25,961 bases of DNA, taken from positions 1-25,961 of the forward strand of contig NZ_CAMICL010000031.1 of NCBI RefSeq assembly GCF_946221105.1. Direction: 5' to 3'. This document shows, in pieces, positions 15,373 to 22,809 of this stretch (its first letter is position 1; the number at the start of each line of letters is the position of its first letter). The translations under genes and the position numbers were made by a program. Origin of the DNA: an uncultured Corynebacterium sp. (GTDB lineage Bacteria; Actinomycetota; Actinomycetes; Mycobacteriales; Mycobacteriaceae). A model generated the notes under the pieces. That model saw only the letters and a program-made list of their open reading frames with translations, was not told where the DNA came from and did not search any database.

Positions 15373-16412
15373 TCGGTGCCTTGGATGAGCCCCATGATGC
15401 GCTCGAAGTCGTCCTTGTCGCCGAACTCGACCACGATTTTGCCCTTGCGCTTGCCCATGGTCACCGACACCTTGGTGTCCCAGATGTCAGCCAGTGAGTC
15501 GGCGGCGCGGGTGAGGTACTCCGGCTGCGGGGCGGGCTGACGCTTCGGCTTGTCCGGCACCTTGCCGCCTGCGTTGATCAGGGACACGGCCTCTTCCGTG
15601 GCGCGGACGGACAACCCCTCGGCGACGATACGGTCAGCGAGTTGGGCCTGGGCGTCAGCGGAGTTGTCGCCAATCTTGATGCCCAACAGCGCACGCGCGT
15701 GGCCTGCGGAAAGCACGCCGGCGGCGACGCGGCGCTGCACGCCCACGGGCAGGTTGAGCAGGCGGATCGCGTTGGTGATCACGGGGCGCGAGCGGCCCAA
15801 ACGGTCCGCGAGCTGCTCCTGGGTCACGCCGAACTCGTCGAGAAGCTGCTGGTAGGCGGCCGCCTCTTCGAGCGGGTTGAGCTGGACGCGGTGGATGTTT
15901 TCCAAAAGCGCGTCGCGCAGCATGTCCTCGTCGGAGGTTTCACGCACGATCGCCGGGATGTGCTTCAGGCCGGCCTTGGAGGCGGCGCGCCAGCGACGTT
16001 CGCCCATGATCAGCTCAAAACCCTCGGGCGTGTCGCGCACAACGATGGGCTGGAGCAGGCCGAACTCGCGGATGGAGTGGACCAGCTCAGCCAGCTCGTC
16101 CTCGTCGAAGACCTGGCGCGGCTGCTTCGGGTTGGGGATGATCTGGCCGACCGGGATCTCCTGGTAGCGCGCGCCCACCGGCACGGGCTGGATCACCTTG
16201 TCGCGCTTGGCAGACACTGTCGGGGCGCCCTGGACTTTCTTTTTGGGGGCACCCTTTGGTGCGTCGTCAGGCTTGGGTGCTTCCTTGCCAAAGATCACGT
16301 CGGAGGCGCCCCCGCCGATGCCCGGGGTCTTGCCGTTTTCGTCGATGTCCGACGGCGTCGACGGGATAAGCGCCGCCAGTCCGCGGCCGAGGCCGCCCTT
16401 GCGTTCTGCCAT
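15369..16412 (-). CDS. parB: Chromosome-partitioning protein ParB
   Basis: A 347-aa ParB. The N-terminal region after a Gly/Lys-rich tail has the ParB/Srx CTPase fold with IPNPKQPRQVFDE, MGERRWRAASKAG (about residues 134-146) and MLRDALLENIHRVQLNPLEE. The helix-turn-helix that reads parS is VTQEQLADRLGRSRPVITNA (about 195-215), and a C-terminal dimerisation segment ends the protein. It loads on the two parS sites at 3538 and 6613 and works with ParA in origin segregation. The box usually written ENIQRxDLNP reads ENIHRVQLNP here, a mild change. GAGGAGG in the end of parA, 8 bases before the ATG, and a 3-base spacer show coupling to parA. Confidence 0.95.
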   Translation of the reverse strand: MAERKGGLGRGLAALIPSTPSDIDENGKTPGIGGGASDVIFGKEAPKPDDAPKGAPKKKVQGAPTVSAKRDKVIQPVPVGARYQEIPVGQIIPNPKQPRQVFDEDELAELVHSIREFGLLQPIVVRDTPEGFELIMGERRWRAASKAGLKHIPAIVRETSDEDMLRDALLENIHRVQLNPLEEAAAYQQLLDEFGVTQEQLADRLGRSRPVITNAIRLLNLPVGVQRRVAAGVLSAGHARALLGIKIGDNSADAQAQLADRIVAEGLSVRATEEAVSLINAGGKVPDKPKRQPAPQPEYLTRAADSLADIWDTKVSVTMGKRKGKIVVEFGDKDDFERIMGLIQGTD

Positions 16413-16415
16413 TGA

Positions 16416-17357
16416 TTAGTCCTCCTCAGAGTCGAGCTGGTTGTAGACCTCGGGGCTCACGCCGATCGGGCCGGTAGTGGGGTGGGGCTGGTAGTCGCCG
16501 CGGGTAGCCAGCTCCTTCGCCGCGTCGAAGTAGGCCAGCGCACCGCGGGAGCCGGGGTCGTAATCGATGACGGTCTGGCCGTAGCCGGGCGCCTCGGAGA
16601 CCTTCACGGAGCGGGGGATGACGTTGTTCAGCACCACTTGGCCGAACTGGCCGCGCACCTCGTCAGCCACGTCGGCGGCAAGGCGGGTGCGGGCGTCGTA
16701 CATCGTCAGCAGGATCCCGGAGATGTGCAGGTTGTGGTTCAGGTGCTCGCGGATCATGCCGATGTTGCTCAAAAGCTGGCCCACGCCCTCGAGCGCGTAG
16801 TACTCGCACTGGATGGGGATGAGCACCTCGTCCACCGCGGTCATCGCGTTGATAGTGAGCAGCCCAAGCGACGGCGGGCAGTCAATGAACACGTAATCGA
16901 AGCCGTGCTCGTCCAAAAAGCCCCGGCGGATCTGGTCGTGCAGGCGGTATTCGCGCCGCACCATTGACACCAGTTCAATCTCCGCGCCGGCCAGGTCGAT
17001 GGTGGCGGGGATGCAGAACAGGTTCGGGTTCTCCGGGTGCGGCTGCACCGCGTCGGAGCCCTCGGCCTCGCCGATGAGCAACTCGTAGCTCGACGTGGTG
17101 CCGGAGGTGTGCTCCGCACCGAGCGCGGTCGACGCGTTGCCCTGCGGGTCCAGGTCGATCACCAGCACCTTCAAGCCCTGCTTGCTCAGCCCGGCCGCCA
17201 GGTTCACGCTGGTGGTGGTCTTGCCCACGCCGCCCTTCTGGTTGGCCACGGTGATCACGCGCGGCTGGTCCGGCTTCGGGAGCGTTTCGCTTCTCGACGT
17301 CACCCGCGCCGCCCGCATCGCCGCCTCCATCACAGGAGTCTCGTCGTAGTTTTCCAT
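16416..17357 (-). CDS. parA: Chromosome-partitioning ATPase ParA
   Basis: A 313-aa ParA with a deviant Walker A motif KGGVGKTTTS (residues 41-50), the Walker A' block VIDLDPQGNAS and Walker B FIDCPPSLGLL near residue 155. A short N-terminal extension of about 30 residues precedes the ATPase. It forms ATP-dependent dimers on the nucleoid that move ParB-parS complexes; in corynebacteria this links to polar growth through DivIVA, which is family knowledge. The ATG directly abuts the rsmG stop (TAGATG), and AGAAGGGGG upstream is the ribosome binding site, so rsmG-parA-parB form one operon. Confidence 0.96.
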   Translation of the reverse strand: MENYDETPVMEAAMRAARVTSRSETLPKPDQPRVITVANQKGGVGKTTTSVNLAAGLSKQGLKVLVIDLDPQGNASTALGAEHTSGTTSSYELLIGEAEGSDAVQPHPENPNLFCIPATIDLAGAEIELVSMVRREYRLHDQIRRGFLDEHGFDYVFIDCPPSLGLLTINAMTAVDEVLIPIQCEYYALEGVGQLLSNIGMIREHLNHNLHISGILLTMYDARTRLAADVADEVRGQFGQVVLNNVIPRSVKVSEAPGYGQTVIDYDPGSRGALAYFDAAKELATRGDYQPHPTTGPIGVSPEVYNQLDSEED

Positions 17358-17990
17358 CTACGCCCCCTTCTTTCTGCGCTGGATACGAATCAACGTGGTG
17401 GGCTGCTCCAGCACGGATCCGCCCACGGTAAAGATCTCCGCCTCGCCGCCGCCGGCCTTCGCAATAGCCTTTTCGTCGCGCTCGAGTTCCTCGGCCACGG
17501 ATTCGCCCTTCATCGCAATCATGTACCCGCCGCCCTGCAGCAGCGGAATGGACCACCCGGCGAGCTTACCCAGCGGGGCGACGGCGCGGGATGTGACGGC
17601 GTCGAACTCCGCCTTCGCCTGCTCCTCAGCGCGCCCACGCACCACAGTCACGTTGTCCAGGCCTAGCTCTGAGACGACCTCTTTGAGGTAGGTGGAGCGC
17701 TTTAGCAGCGGCTCGATCAGCGTGATGGAAAGATCCGGCCGCGCGATCGCCAGCGGGATGCCGGGAAGGCCCGCACCGGAGCCGATGTCCGCAACCTTCC
17801 GCCCGGGTTCGAACGCCTCCGCGATTACCGCGCAGTTGAGGATGTGGCGCTCCCACAAGCGGTCCAGCTCTTTCGGCCCGATAAAGCCGCGCTCGGCGGC
17901 CGTGGTGGCCAGCGAGCGGTGGTATGCCTCGGCCAATCCGAGGCGTTCTCCGAAGACTTGGGCTGCGGCTGCAGGGGAGGTATCCGACAT
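17358..17990 (-). CDS. rsmG: 16S rRNA (guanine-N7) methyltransferase RsmG
   Basis: A 210-aa methyltransferase of the GidB family, with the SAM-binding loop VADIGSGAGLPGIPLAIA (about residues 66-83), the preceding LDRLWERHILNC motif, and VVRGRAEE in the second half. It methylates G527 (E. coli numbering) of 16S rRNA; loss gives low-level streptomycin resistance in other species. The start MSDTSP at 17990 is preferred over the longer open frame to 18038, which would begin inside the yidC terminator. A TACAGT -10 lies 7 bases upstream and no ribosome binding site is present, so the mRNA may be leaderless. Confidence 0.95.
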   Translation of the reverse strand: MSDTSPAAAAQVFGERLGLAEAYHRSLATTAAERGFIGPKELDRLWERHILNCAVIAEAFEPGRKVADIGSGAGLPGIPLAIARPDLSITLIEPLLKRSTYLKEVVSELGLDNVTVVRGRAEEQAKAEFDAVTSRAVAPLGKLAGWSIPLLQGGGYMIAMKGESVAEELERDEKAIAKAGGGEAEIFTVGGSVLEQPTTLIRIQRRKKGA

Positions 17991-17997
17991 GCACAAC

Positions 17998-18003
17998 ACT
18001 GTA
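17998..18003 (-). promoter_or_regulatory. Candidate -10 for leaderless rsmG-parA-parB operon
   Basis: On the minus strand TACAGT ends 7 bases before the rsmG ATG, with no Shine-Dalgarno sequence. Because the yidC terminator lies directly upstream, a separate promoter is expected here; this is the only good -10 between the two. Confidence 0.55.
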
Positions 18004-18020
18004 GTCGGCCCGCCGACATG

Positions 18021-18050
18021 AAAAAGTCCCGGCCACAAAGGGCCGGGACT
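18021..18050 (-). terminator. Intrinsic terminator of the rpmH-rnpA-yidD-yidC operon
   Basis: A perfect 10-bp stem, AGTCCCGGCC/GGCCGGGACT, with a 6-base loop, followed on the minus strand by TTTTT. It lies 20 bases past the yidC stop and ends the ribosomal/membrane insertase operon before rsmG. Confidence 0.93.
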
Positions 18051-18051
18051 A

Positions 18052-18064
18052 CACGTCGATAAGC
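18052..18064 (+). repeat. Dispersed motif CACGTCGATAAGC (copy 5)
   Basis: Twelve of 13 bases match the other copies (ACGTCGATAAGC is exact), followed by TAGTGC, like the AAGTGCC of copy A. It lies between the yidC stop codon and the terminator hairpin. Confidence 0.75.
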
Positions 18065-18069
18065 TAGTG

Positions 18070-19035
18070 CTACTTACCTTGCTTCCGCTGCTTCTTCGTG
18101 CGGCGGTCCTTGGTGCGCGCGCCCGGGGCGGGGGCGGTGGTGCGCTTGAGCTCCACCTTGCGCGCCTCCTCGGCGGCCTCTTCTTTGTCCATCTTGTTGT
18201 TCAACCACATGGACTGGAAGAACGTCCAAACGTTGTTGGTGAGCATGTAGAACAGCAGGCCGATGTGCCAGATCACGCCGGTGGCAAGAATCATGACGGG
18301 GAAGAACCACATCATCATCTTGTTCATCAAGCCCATCTGGCTCTGCATCATCTCGGCCATCTCGCCCTGCGGCTTCGGGCCCTTGCCGGCAGCCTTGCGG
18401 GCCTCCTGGCGCTTGACCATGATGCGGGCGTTGAGGTGCGTAAACGCCGCACACAGCACAACCAGCGGCAGGCACACGGCGATGATCTGCGCGCGGGTCA
18501 GGTCCACGTTGCTGAACGCGGCGTAGGCTTCCTGCGGCATGGACATGTACGCGGACAGCGGCACGCCGAAGAAATCTGCGTCCAGGAAGGACTGCACGTC
18601 TTCAGCCGGGAAGGCGTAGTTGGCGGTGGAGCGGTTTTCCTCCACAGACATTCCCAGCTCACTGGTGCGGTTAAAGGAGCGCAGCACGTGCAGCAGGCCG
18701 ATGAAGATGGGCAGCTGCACAATCGGCACGATGCAGGACGACAGCGGGTTCGTGCCGTTTTCGCGGTAGAGTTTCTGCGTCTCCTCGGCGATCTTCTGCT
18801 GGTCGCCCGCGTACTTCTCGCGGATCTCCTGCATCCGTGGCTGCATCTCCTGCATTTTGCGCATGGAGCGCATCTGGTTGACCATCGGCTTCAGCAGCAG
18901 CAGGCGCACCGTGCAGGTGAGCAGGACGATGGCCAGGATCCAGGAGATGCCCGAATCCTTGGAGATGACAAAGCCGAGAACCTCGTGCCAGAACCTCAGC
19001 ACCCAGGAAATCGGCGAATAAATGAAATTCAGCAC
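18070..19035 (-). CDS. yidC: Membrane protein insertase YidC
   Basis: A 321-aa Oxa1/YidC-family insertase without the large periplasmic domain of Gram-negative YidC. Membrane segments are near residues 5-25, 30-50 (ILAIVLLTCTVRLLLL, containing the groove arginine R44), 100-116 (IVPIVQLPIFIGLLHVL), 175-195 and 235-265. A coiled, Met-rich cytoplasmic loop (MRSMRKMQEMQPRMQEIREKYAG) is typical. The basic C-terminus (KDRRTKKQRKQGK) probably contacts the ribosome. It inserts membrane proteins alone or with SecYEG. GTG start, with GAGGAG about 12 bases upstream in the end of yidD. The jag gene that follows yidC in many bacteria is not present before rsmG. Confidence 0.95.
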   Translation of the reverse strand: MLNFIYSPISWVLRFWHEVLGFVISKDSGISWILAIVLLTCTVRLLLLKPMVNQMRSMRKMQEMQPRMQEIREKYAGDQQKIAEETQKLYRENGTNPLSSCIVPIVQLPIFIGLLHVLRSFNRTSELGMSVEENRSTANYAFPAEDVQSFLDADFFGVPLSAYMSMPQEAYAAFSNVDLTRAQIIAVCLPLVVLCAAFTHLNARIMVKRQEARKAAGKGPKPQGEMAEMMQSQMGLMNKMMMWFFPVMILATGVIWHIGLLFYMLTNNVWTFFQSMWLNNKMDKEEAAEEARKVELKRTTAPAPGARTKDRRTKKQRKQGK

Positions 19036-19044
19036 GTTTCGGTG

Positions 19045-19332
19045 TTACTCCTCACTCATTTCAATGCTGCCCGGCACCGGGTCGTAGCCGCCGGGGTGCC
19101 AGGGCCCGCATTTACACAGCCTGGCCGCGGCCATTGCGCCGCCGCGCACCGTCCCGTGGCGTGAAACGGCTTCGAGCGCATACGCACTGCATACTGGCAT
19201 AAAACGGCACGTCCCGCCCATCTTAAGGGGTGAGATGTACTTTTGGTAACTGCGAATCAGCCCCACCAGCAGTTTCGCCACAGGCCTCCTCGCGGCGGGG
19301 ATTTCGCCGCCGGCGAAGTTGAAGTAGGCCAT
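19045..19332 (-). CDS. yidD: Membrane insertion efficiency factor YidD
   Basis: A 95-aa protein with the family core LLVGLIRSYQKYISPLKM, the cysteine motif CRFMPVCSAYALEAVSRHG and the C-terminal RLCKCGPWHPGGYDPVP. These small proteins sit at the inner face of the membrane and assist YidC-dependent insertion. There are about 20 residues before the conserved start of the family; the ATG at 19332 overlaps the rnpA stop by one base (TAATG), which argues for this start and for translational coupling. Confidence 0.95.
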   Translation of the reverse strand: MAYFNFAGGEIPAARRPVAKLLVGLIRSYQKYISPLKMGGTCRFMPVCSAYALEAVSRHGTVRGGAMAAARLCKCGPWHPGGYDPVPGSIEMSEE

Positions 19333-19688
19333 TATCGTTTCTTTTGCGCTTTGTCCAGCGCTTTTTCAAGATCGCGCGCGAGCTCGTCGCTAGTTGCGGC
19401 GGCGGCGGGCGGCAGGGCGCGGATCACAACATCGCAGGAGCGCCCAAGCTTATCGACGAGCTCCCGCTGCAGCACCACATTCCGCAACTTCCGCGACACG
19501 GCGTGGCGCGTCACGGCGTTACCCACCTGCTTGGACACCACCAGGCCGAAGCGTGGCCCTCCCTGGATGACTACGTCGCCGCGCTGGTGCATATGCACCA
19601 TTAACGTGCGAGACCCCGCGCGCACACCCTTCCTCATCGCAGTTTTGAAGTCTGCGGAGGAAGAAAGTTTGTGCGGGCGGGGTAACAC
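19332..19688 (-). CDS. rnpA: Ribonuclease P protein component
   Basis: A 118-aa basic protein, normal length for RnpA. The RNR motif GNAVTRHAVSRKLR is at about residues 56-69, preceded by GPRFGLVVSKQV. It binds the RNase P RNA and helps position pre-tRNA for 5' maturation. The start is GTG at 19688 (MLPRPHKLSSS). It lies 13 bases after rpmH, the usual rpmH-rnpA pair, and is coupled to yidD downstream. A near copy of the dispersed motif occurs on the minus strand at 19448-19458. Confidence 0.95.
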   Translation of the reverse strand: MLPRPHKLSSSADFKTAMRKGVRAGSRTLMVHMHQRGDVVIQGGPRFGLVVSKQVGNAVTRHAVSRKLRNVVLQRELVDKLGRSCDVVIRALPPAAAATSDELARDLEKALDKAQKKR

Positions 19689-19701
19689 GCGCGGGTTAAA
19701 A

Positions 19702-19839
19702 CTATGCCGTCAGCTTTGCGCGGCCCTTCTTGCGGCGCGCGGAAACGATGGCGCGGCCGGCGCGGGTCTGCATGCGGGCACGGAAGCCGTGCTTGCGTGC
19801 GCGGCGACGGTTGTTCGGCTGGAAAGTCCGCTTAGACAC
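19702..19839 (-). CDS. rpmH: 50S ribosomal protein L34
   Basis: A 45-aa very basic protein beginning MSKRTFQPNNRRRARKHGF and ending KKGRAKLTA, full length and typical of bL34. It starts with GTG at 19839, with AAGGAG 6 bases upstream. First gene of the rpmH-rnpA-yidD-yidC operon, divergent from dnaA across the origin region as in most bacteria. Confidence 0.96.
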   Translation of the reverse strand: MSKRTFQPNNRRRARKHGFRARMQTRAGRAIVSARRKKGRAKLTA

Positions 19840-20214
19840 GGTGGACTCCTTGTGCGGTCATGAACAGCCGACGGCTCGTCAAAAGCCTCCCGGGGAAGTG
19901 GCCGTTCCAAATGTGAAACGTTGCGTTGAGATTGCGGTTCGGCTCCGAAGTTGGAGCGCATTTCGCGTGCAGCGCCTTCGCCAGCTCGCCTTGGATCAAG
20001 CGGCCCGGTGCCCGGCGGGGGCGGTGCTCTCAGATGTACGCCGGTACAACCGACGTAAAGACGGGGTTAAGACTACGCGAATTTGTCCGCCTCGGCCAAA
20101 TCAACACGCACACTTTCTTCCAGGGGCGATCGGGTACCCCCGTAATTACAACGGTGTGTTTTTTCCCAGGTGGCGCGGGAAATCCTCCCCGCACCCTGCG
20201 AGAGATCTGAGAGT
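19840..20214. other. Non-coding region between rpmH and the DnaA-box cluster
   Basis: No gene is supported here. It must carry the promoter of the rpmH operon, but I could not pick a convincing -35/-10 pair; TTGACG on the minus strand near 19881 is a possible -35. Two small palindromes stand out: TGTAC-GCCG-GTACA (20035-20048) and GTAATTAC (20142-20149), the latter recurring on the other side of dnaA. Confidence 0.5.
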
Positions 20215-20552
20215 ATGTGGACAGCTGTTCGACGCGACGAGTTATCCACAAAAACCCGCCTTGGCGAAGTTTCGACAGTCCGAGGTCGGAGCAGGTAACA
20301 ATGAAGCAATCACCACAATCGCACAGCCTGGGGATGCACAGGCCTGTGGATAACTGTGAAGTACGGGTTGAGACTTTCGCCCAGAACTTGTTGTTTAAAC
20401 AGGTCACAGCGTTACAGAACCTCGCACCCAGTTATCCACAGGGCGTGCAGTCCCTGTGGACAAACCGCGCTGCTAAAGTATCCACAGCTGTGGATAACTC
20501 TGTGGAACAGCAGGTGACAGCGCGCCGAGCGGGCGAGCAGAGTTGTGGATTG
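20215..20552. other. oriC: Replication origin oriC, DnaA-box cluster upstream of dnaA
   Basis: Dense DnaA boxes. Perfect TTATCCACA lies at 20242-20250 and 20432-20440 on plus, and at 20345-20353 and 20489-20497 on minus. TTGTCCACA, the mycobacterial form, is at 20455-20463 on minus, and near matches are at 20215, 20478 and 20544. The boxes at 20478-20497 face each other (TATCCACAGCTGTGGATAA). A short AT-rich stretch near 20388-20400 (TTGTTGTTTAAAC) could be the unwinding element, though this is inference. It contains the dnaA promoter region; TAAAGT at 20474-20479, overlapping a box, may be a -10, which would allow DnaA autoregulation. Confidence 0.92.
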
Positions 20553-20584
20553 CACATGTAGACAGGAACAGACTGGAGACGACG

Positions 20585-22162
20585 TTGGCGGACCAACACC
20601 TCGAGGACCTGTGGCGCGGCGTCGTCGACGAGCTGCTGCGCCTCTCGGAGCAGGCCACCTCGTCCGTACCCACGCTTACTCCCCAACAGCGCGCCTACCT
20701 GCGGCTAATGAAGCCGGTCGTGCTTGTCGACGGCTACGCCCTCCTCTCCGCACCCCACCAAGCCGCGAAAAATGTCATTGAGGAGTCCCTGTCTCCCCAC
20801 ATCACGGCACTGCTGTCGTCCCACACCGGCCAGCCCTACGCCCTGGCCGTCTCCGTCGCCGCGCCCGAGCCGGAACCCGAACCAGAGCCTGAGCCTGTTC
20901 AGCCGCCGGCGCCTACACCGGAGCCGAGCTGGCAACCCACCCAATCCCACGTCGAAGCGCCGGCAGCGGGAGAGCAGATCCCCATGGGCCTGGACGAATT
21001 GGCGCAGATGCATGCTGCCCAGGTGGCGGGGCGTCGTCGAGAAGCAACTGCGCACCCCACCGTGGACCCAGTGGACCGCCGCATCCCCCGCGAGAAACCC
21101 GCGCACGACCCGGACCGCGAAGCCAGCCTGAACCCGAAGTACACCTTCGAAAACTTCGTCATCGGCTCGTCCAACCGCTTCGCCAACGGCGCCGCCGTCG
21201 CCGTCGCCGAAAACCCCGCCAAGGCCTACAACCCCCTGTTCGTCTGGGGCGGCTCCGGTCTCGGCAAAACCCACCTCCTGCACGCCGCAGGCAACTACGC
21301 GCGCGTGCTGCAACCGGGACTGCGCATCAAGTACGTCTCGTCCGAGGAATTCACCAACGACTACATCAACTCCGTGCGCGACGACCGCCAGGAATCCTTC
21401 AAGCGGCGCTACCGCAACCTGGACATCCTCATGGTCGACGACATCCAGTTCCTCGAGGGCAAGGAAGGCACCCAGGAAGAGTTCTTCCACACTTTCAACG
21501 CTCTGCACCAGGCAAACAAGCAGATCATCCTGTCCTCCGACCGGCCGCCGAAGGAGTTGACCACGCTCGAGGACCGGTTAAGGACGCGCTTCATCAGCGG
21601 CCTAATCACCGACGTGCAGCCGCCCGACCTGGAAACCCGCATCGCCATTCTGATGAAGAAGGCGGCCGCCGACGGCACCCAAGTCGACCACGCCGTGCTC
21701 GAGCTCATCGCCTCCCAATTCGAGTCCTCCATCCGCGAACTCGAAGGCGCGCTGATCCGAGTGTCGGCCTACTCGTCGCTGATCAACGAGCCGATCACCA
21801 TGGAAGTCGCCCAAGTCGCCCTGCGCGACATCCTTCCCGACGAAGGCGACGTCAACATCACCGCCGACGCCATCAAGGACGCCGCCGCCGAGTACTTCCA
21901 GGTCTCCCTGGACCAGCTGGTTGGCGCAGGAAAGACCAGGCAGGTCGCCCACGCGCGCCAGATCGCCATGTACCTGTGCCGCGAACTGACCGAACTGTCC
22001 CTGCCCAAAATCGGCGACGAGTTCGGCGGCAAGGACCACACCACCGTCATGTACGCGGACCGCAAGATCCGCAAGGAAATGACGGAAAACCGCGGCACCT
22101 ACGACGAGATCCAGGAACTCACGCAGGTGATCAAGAACCGCGCCCGCACCCGCGCGCGGTAG
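20585..22162 (+). CDS. dnaA: Chromosomal replication initiator DnaA
   Basis: A 525-aa DnaA. Domain I (about 1-85: LEDLWRGVVDELLRLSEQ), a Pro/Glu-rich flexible domain II (about 95-190, with an alternating PEPEPE run), the AAA+ domain from about residue 183 (NPKYTFENFVIGSSNRFANG; Walker A GGSGLGKTHLLHA near 221; Walker B LDILMVDDIQFLEG near 278), and domain IV with the box-binding signature GGKDHTTVMYADRKI near 482. It binds the flanking boxes and melts oriC. The TTG start at 20585 is chosen for GGAG 7 bases upstream; an earlier in-frame TTG at 20543 would add 14 residues, lacks a ribosome binding site and overlaps a box. Followed by a strong hairpin terminator. Confidence 0.95.
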   Translation: MADQHLEDLWRGVVDELLRLSEQATSSVPTLTPQQRAYLRLMKPVVLVDGYALLSAPHQAAKNVIEESLSPHITALLSSHTGQPYALAVSVAAPEPEPEPEPEPVQPPAPTPEPSWQPTQSHVEAPAAGEQIPMGLDELAQMHAAQVAGRRREATAHPTVDPVDRRIPREKPAHDPDREASLNPKYTFENFVIGSSNRFANGAAVAVAENPAKAYNPLFVWGGSGLGKTHLLHAAGNYARVLQPGLRIKYVSSEEFTNDYINSVRDDRQESFKRRYRNLDILMVDDIQFLEGKEGTQEEFFHTFNALHQANKQIILSSDRPPKELTTLEDRLRTRFISGLITDVQPPDLETRIAILMKKAAADGTQVDHAVLELIASQFESSIRELEGALIRVSAYSSLINEPITMEVAQVALRDILPDEGDVNITADAIKDAAAEYFQVSLDQLVGAGKTRQVAHARQIAMYLCRELTELSLPKIGDEFGGKDHTTVMYADRKIRKEMTENRGTYDEIQELTQVIKNRARTRAR

Positions 22163-22204
22163 GCCCGGGTTTTCAGCCCGCCCGCGCGAGTTTCCAGCTA
22201 CAAG

Positions 22205-22243
22205 GACCCAGCTATTCGCTCCCAGAAGCCGAATAGCTGGGTC
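22205..22243 (+). terminator. Hairpin terminator after dnaA
   Basis: GACCCAGCTATTCG (22205-22218) pairs perfectly with CGAATAGCTGGGTC (22230-22243) around an 11-base loop. Only a weak T run follows (TTACT). It lies 43 bases past the dnaA stop and probably separates dnaA from the dnaN operon. Confidence 0.8.
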
Positions 22244-22321
22244 TTACTAGCTGGATCCGTGGATTGGGGGGCGACAGGGGAGGGGAACACGGTCCCGGGA
22301 CCAACAACCACTTCTGTACCA

Positions 22322-22522
22322 CTCTCCACAGCCCTATCCACACTTGTGTAATTACACCGATGTAGTTTGGCCAAGTGGATCACAGTGTAACCGGAGTCAC
22401 ACACTCGGAAGCTGGGGACAGAGTGTGCATAACTGGTGGAAGAACGCGGTTCCGTTTGTGTAATTTCAAAGACCGCGAAAAACTATCCACAGGGGTCCCG
22501 ACTTTTCCACAAGTTATCCACA
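22322..22522. other. Second DnaA-box cluster, between dnaA and dnaN
   Basis: Perfect TTATCCACA at 22514-22522, and near matches CTATCCACA at 22334-22342 and 22483-22491, CTCTCCACA at 22322 and TTTTCCACA at 22503-22511, all on plus. The decamer TTGTGTAATT occurs at 22344 and 22456, the first as part of the perfect palindrome GTGTAATTACAC (22346-22357). It may be part of a bipartite origin or a regulatory region for dnaN. Confidence 0.75.
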
Positions 22523-22809
22523 GCCCAAATCACACAGGCGACACGCCGTGCGACCGGCGCAAAACCAGTCCAATACACAGTTTCCCCAACACCTACTGTT
22601 GTTCCCCTCTTTACTTCTTGTAATTCAATCTGGAGAAAGAGAGGGTGTGCAATCTCGGCGCGGCCCTGAATGGCTGCGCGAATGGCGGCGGCGATCCGGG
22701 AGGTGGGCCGTCGATAGGCAGAGTGCGCGCAGGCGAATCACAAATGTAGAGTGGTGTCCGATCTGGCTCTGCCCGAAATGCCAAAAATGCCAAAGGAGAC
22801 TGCGCAGTC
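22523..22809 (+). promoter_or_regulatory. Non-coding region with candidate dnaN promoter
   Basis: No gene is supported here. The stretch about 22590-22640 is AT- and pyrimidine-rich (CCCTCTTTACTTCTTGTAATT) and could be an unwinding element. TAGAGT at 22746-22751 fits a -10 and lies 58 bases before dnaN. AAAGGAG is the dnaN ribosome binding site. Confidence 0.45.

Noticed and set aside
16367..16383. Extra copy of the dispersed motif at GTCGACGGGATAAGC
   Set aside because: An insertion interrupts the core; the match is no better than chance in a coding region.
19152..19165. Possible third parS near GGCGTGAAACGG
   Set aside because: Only one half-site (GTGAAAC) is present; the left arm GTTTCAC is missing.
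19730..20561. Open frames across the rpmH-dnaA gap, including 207 codons on plus
   Set aside because: They overlap rpmH or the DnaA boxes, and no coding-like composition or start signal is present.
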